Positions 7,306-8,653 of a stretch of 8,653 nt of DNA are shown here, piece after piece. The first letter of the stretch is position 1; every line of letters begins with the position of its first letter. Source of the stretch: Planctomycetaceae bacterium UBA969 (GTDB lineage: Bacteria; Planctomycetota; Planctomycetia; Gemmatales; Gemmataceae); NCBI GenBank assembly GCA_002303765.1, contig DBCB01000100.1:1441-10093 (forward strand), in the 5' to 3' direction. A model generated the notes under the pieces. That model did no database searches. It saw only the letters and a program-made list of their open reading frames with translations, and had not been told where the DNA came from. The position numbers were made by a program, and so were the translations under genes.

Positions 7306-7330
7306 GAATAAGGCTTTATTAGAAAAGGTT

Positions 7331-7747
7331 TTAACCAGCCCGCTTGTATTCTTGGATGGCTTTAAACAACTGGAATTCTGCTTCGGATTTTTTAACAATG
7401 AATGAAAACGTCCCGATTTTAATTTCGTCAAACTCTTCGATTCTTTTGGTGGTGATTAATTCACCATTCACATAAGTTCCATTCTTACTATCAAGATCAC
7501 GCAAAACCCAGCCCTGTTCAGACCAATTAAGCATGCAATGCCTTCTGCTGACACAAAGCGAGGGCAAGCGAAAATCTGACCCACTACTGCGCCCAATAAC
7601 AATTCGAGGTGCGTAAAACTCCATTAAAATTTTACTGGGCTGGAGCTCTAAAATCATCGAAAAGAATCCTTGGGGAGTACGGTCTTCACTTTTAAACCTA
7701 ATTTCAGGTAGAAGTGTCTCGCCACCCTGATTAATTTCTTGACCCAT
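7331..7747 (-). CDS. Stand-alone FHA-domain protein (phosphothreonine-binding)
   Basis: A 138-residue protein that is essentially one FHA domain with a short N-terminal arm. The phosphopeptide-binding residues are all there: G52-R53-S54, S67-R-R-H70, then DLDSKNGTYVNG with N89-G90-T91 and N94-G95. FHA domains bind phosphothreonine, usually on Ser/Thr kinases and their targets, so this is a likely adaptor in kinase signalling; no kinase is in the window. A short helical tail (SEAEFQLFKAIQEYKRAG) follows. I chose ATG 7747, with GGTG 4 bases upstream, over the in-frame TTG at 7762, which would add five residues. It is divergent from the YTV-repeat gene and upstream of the 287-residue gene on the same strand, with 203 bases between. 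Confidence 0.9.
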   Translation of the reverse strand: MGQEINQGGETLLPEIRFKSEDRTPQGFFSMILELQPSKILMEFYAPRIVIGRSSGSDFRLPSLCVSRRHCMLNWSEQGWVLRDLDSKNGTYVNGELITTKRIEEFDEIKIGTFSFIVKKSEAEFQLFKAIQEYKRAG

Positions 7748-7893
7748 GTTGCACCATTTCAAAAAGAATATTCAATCAAAGATCGATACCGAGAAAGGGA
7801 CATAACAAAAAAAGCAAACTCTGGAAGACCGATCTAATCGAATAAAACAGATAGTTGGATTATGCATGCTGCAAAAGGGATCTGATACTTTTT

Positions 7894-7918
7894 ACAAATG
7901 GAAACAATTACCGTTTGT
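7894..7918. repeat. Imperfect inverted repeat in the FHA/YTV divergent region
   Basis: ACAAATGG and CCGTTTGT pair over 8 positions (7 Watson-Crick, 1 G-T) around a 9-base loop. It lies about midway between the two divergent start codons and could be an operator shared by both genes; this is inference. Confidence 0.3.
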
Positions 7919-7998
7919 GACACTATTAACGACAATTCCTTTGCCAACCTTCTGAAACATTTCATTTTCCCTAAAGTTCCATTTCTCTATTTGGGTTT

Positions 7999-8027
7999 TT
8001 GAAGCAAACTTATCACAGATATATGTT
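7999..8027 (+). promoter_or_regulatory. Weak candidate promoter for the YTV-repeat gene
   Basis: TTGAAG (7999-8004) is followed after 17 bases by TATGTT (8022-8027); each matches the sigma-70 consensus at 4 of 6 positions. It would give a leader of about 50 bases. Sequence alone cannot separate this from chance in AT-rich DNA. Confidence 0.25.
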
Positions 8028-8083
8028 GGGCAGCTCTTTTACCGGGCTTCCCTATTTTCCGTTTCCTTTTTGAGATTGATGCT

Positions 8084-8653
8084 ATGATTAGATCTTCTTG
8101 GAATGTTTGGTTGCTTGCGCTTTCTGCACTGCTTTGTGTAGAGGCATCCGCCCAAGCCCGGCATTGTGGCGCGGTCCGCTACTCGCCTGTTTGCTGCGAA
8201 CGCGAACAATTCTGCCTGCCAGAAGTGCAATGCAGAATCACTTACAAAGAATCAATCGAGGAACGCAGTCAGCTTTGTTATAAGCCTGTATACCGGACAG
8301 TGATGAAGGAATGCAAATCAGTTTGCTACAGGCCGGTTTACGAAACAACTTATCGCGATACTTCGTACACCGTTTGCAAACCCGTTTGGGAATGCTTCGA
8401 TGTTGTTCGCAACTACACAGTATTAAAGCCTATTTATGAACAATGCGTTCGTGAAGAAAACTACACCGTGCAAAAACCCGTTTGGCAGACCTATCAAGTT
8501 CCTGTCAAATATACCACCTACAAACCTGTTTACGAACAACGCGTTAAGGAAGAACATTACACCGTACAAAAACCCGTTTGGCAAACCTACCAAGTTCCTG
8601 TCAAATACAACACCTACAAACCTGTTTACGAACAACGCGTCAAAGAAGAACAC
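8084..8653 (+). CDS. Secreted cysteine-rich YTV-repeat protein, 3' end beyond the window
   Basis: From ATG 8084 the frame is open for exactly 190 codons to the window edge, so this is the N-terminal part of a longer protein. It starts with a classic signal peptide: MIRSSWN, a hydrophobic core VWLLALSALLCV, and an ASA|Q cleavage site after residue 23. The mature N-terminus has 11 cysteines between residues 28 and 121, including a CC pair (37-38), and none after that. From residue 67 the anchor K/R-P-V/I-Y/W recurs every 16 residues (67, 83, 99, 115, 131, 147, 163, 179), with YTV, YTT or YNT mostly preceding it. These are the YTV-type repeats known from planctomycetes, often in very large exported proteins of unclear, possibly cell-surface, role. 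No strong Shine-Dalgarno precedes the ATG; the signal peptide fixes the start. The opposite-strand ORF at 8423-8653 is a repeat-driven shadow. Confidence 0.88.
   Translation, partial: MIRSSWNVWLLALSALLCVEASAQARHCGAVRYSPVCCEREQFCLPEVQCRITYKESIEERSQLCYKPVYRTVMKECKSVCYRPVYETTYRDTSYTVCKPVWECFDVVRNYTVLKPIYEQCVREENYTVQKPVWQTYQVPVKYTTYKPVYEQRVKEEHYTVQKPVWQTYQVPVKYNTYKPVYEQRVKEEH
8462..8653 (+). repeat. Two tandem 96-bp repeat units in the YTV gene
   Basis: Units 8462-8557 and 8558-8653 match at 88 of 96 bases, each coding for 32 residues (two 16-residue modules, starting YTVQKPVW and YTTYKPVY or YNTYKPVY). Of the 8 differences, 7 are synonymous third-position changes and one changes Thr to Asn. The second unit ends on the last base of the window, so the array probably continues. 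Confidence 0.92.

Larger units (their letters stand above)
7748..8083. promoter_or_regulatory. Divergent intergenic region between the FHA gene and the YTV-repeat gene
   Basis: These 336 bases hold the control region for both divergent genes. An imperfect inverted repeat, ACAAATGG (7894-7901) and CCGTTTGT (7911-7918), with one G-T wobble and a 9-base loop, lies near the middle. A candidate promoter for the YTV gene is at 7999-8027. For the FHA gene I find no convincing promoter. A 34-codon plus-strand ORF (7898-8002) lacks a ribosome site and is not called. No RNA gene is seen. Confidence 0.5.

Noticed and set aside
7898..8002. 34-codon plus-strand ORF in the FHA/YTV intergenic region
   Set aside because: There is no Shine-Dalgarno at a workable distance, it overlaps the inverted repeat, and the peptide shows no recognisable pattern.
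8098..8283. Plus-strand ORF starting MECLVACAFC
   Set aside because: It is out of frame with the signal-peptide and repeat reading frame that runs from 8084 and lies wholly inside that gene.
8423..8653. Minus-strand ORF of 76 codons with repeated FVNRFVG-like segments
   Set aside because: It is the antisense of the YTV repeats; its periodicity comes from the plus-strand coding repeat and it has no independent start signal.

Overview
The window suggests an AT-rich member of the Planctomycetes (inferred from a few protein families, with no marker gene). The strongest clue is the right-hand gene: a secreted, cysteine-rich protein that runs into 16-residue repeats built around YTV and KPV, the type described as YTV repeats from planctomycete genomes. 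The HpnN-like MMPL/RND exporter at the left, the small FHA protein and two orphan proteins that look planctomycetal fit this, but less specifically.

Layout, left to right. (1) 1-2625, plus: an RND/MMPL-family membrane exporter cut by the window start. (2) 5708-2647, minus: a tightly spaced run of three genes, gpsA (glycerol-3-phosphate dehydrogenase, phospholipid backbone supply), a DUF1802 protein, and a probably exported class-C-beta-lactamase-like serine hydrolase. The gaps are 8 and 9 bases, so one transcript is likely. (3) 5709-6034: a 326-base divergent intergenic region that also holds a short minus-strand ORF just before gpsA. (4) 6035-6259, plus: a 74-residue protein with a textbook Shine-Dalgarno, facing (5) 7127-6264, minus: a 287-residue orphan with a C-terminal coiled coil; their stop codons are only 4 bases apart. 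The orphan has a consensus -35 box and a perfect palindrome in its leader. (6) 7747-7331, minus: a stand-alone FHA phosphothreonine-binding protein. (7) 7748-8083: a divergent control region. (8) 8084-8653, plus: the 5' part of the YTV-repeat protein, still open at the window edge, where two 96-base tandem units end exactly.

How the genes relate: only the gpsA cluster looks like a true operon, and a shared theme of lipid/envelope maintenance (HpnN-like exporter, gpsA, periplasmic hydrolase) is possible but inferred. The FHA gene and the YTV gene are divergent and may share control. I see no tRNA or rRNA, no CRISPR array, no insertion sequence and no phage gene. The clearest unusual object is the repeat protein at the right edge; I do not see a clearly new multi-gene system.
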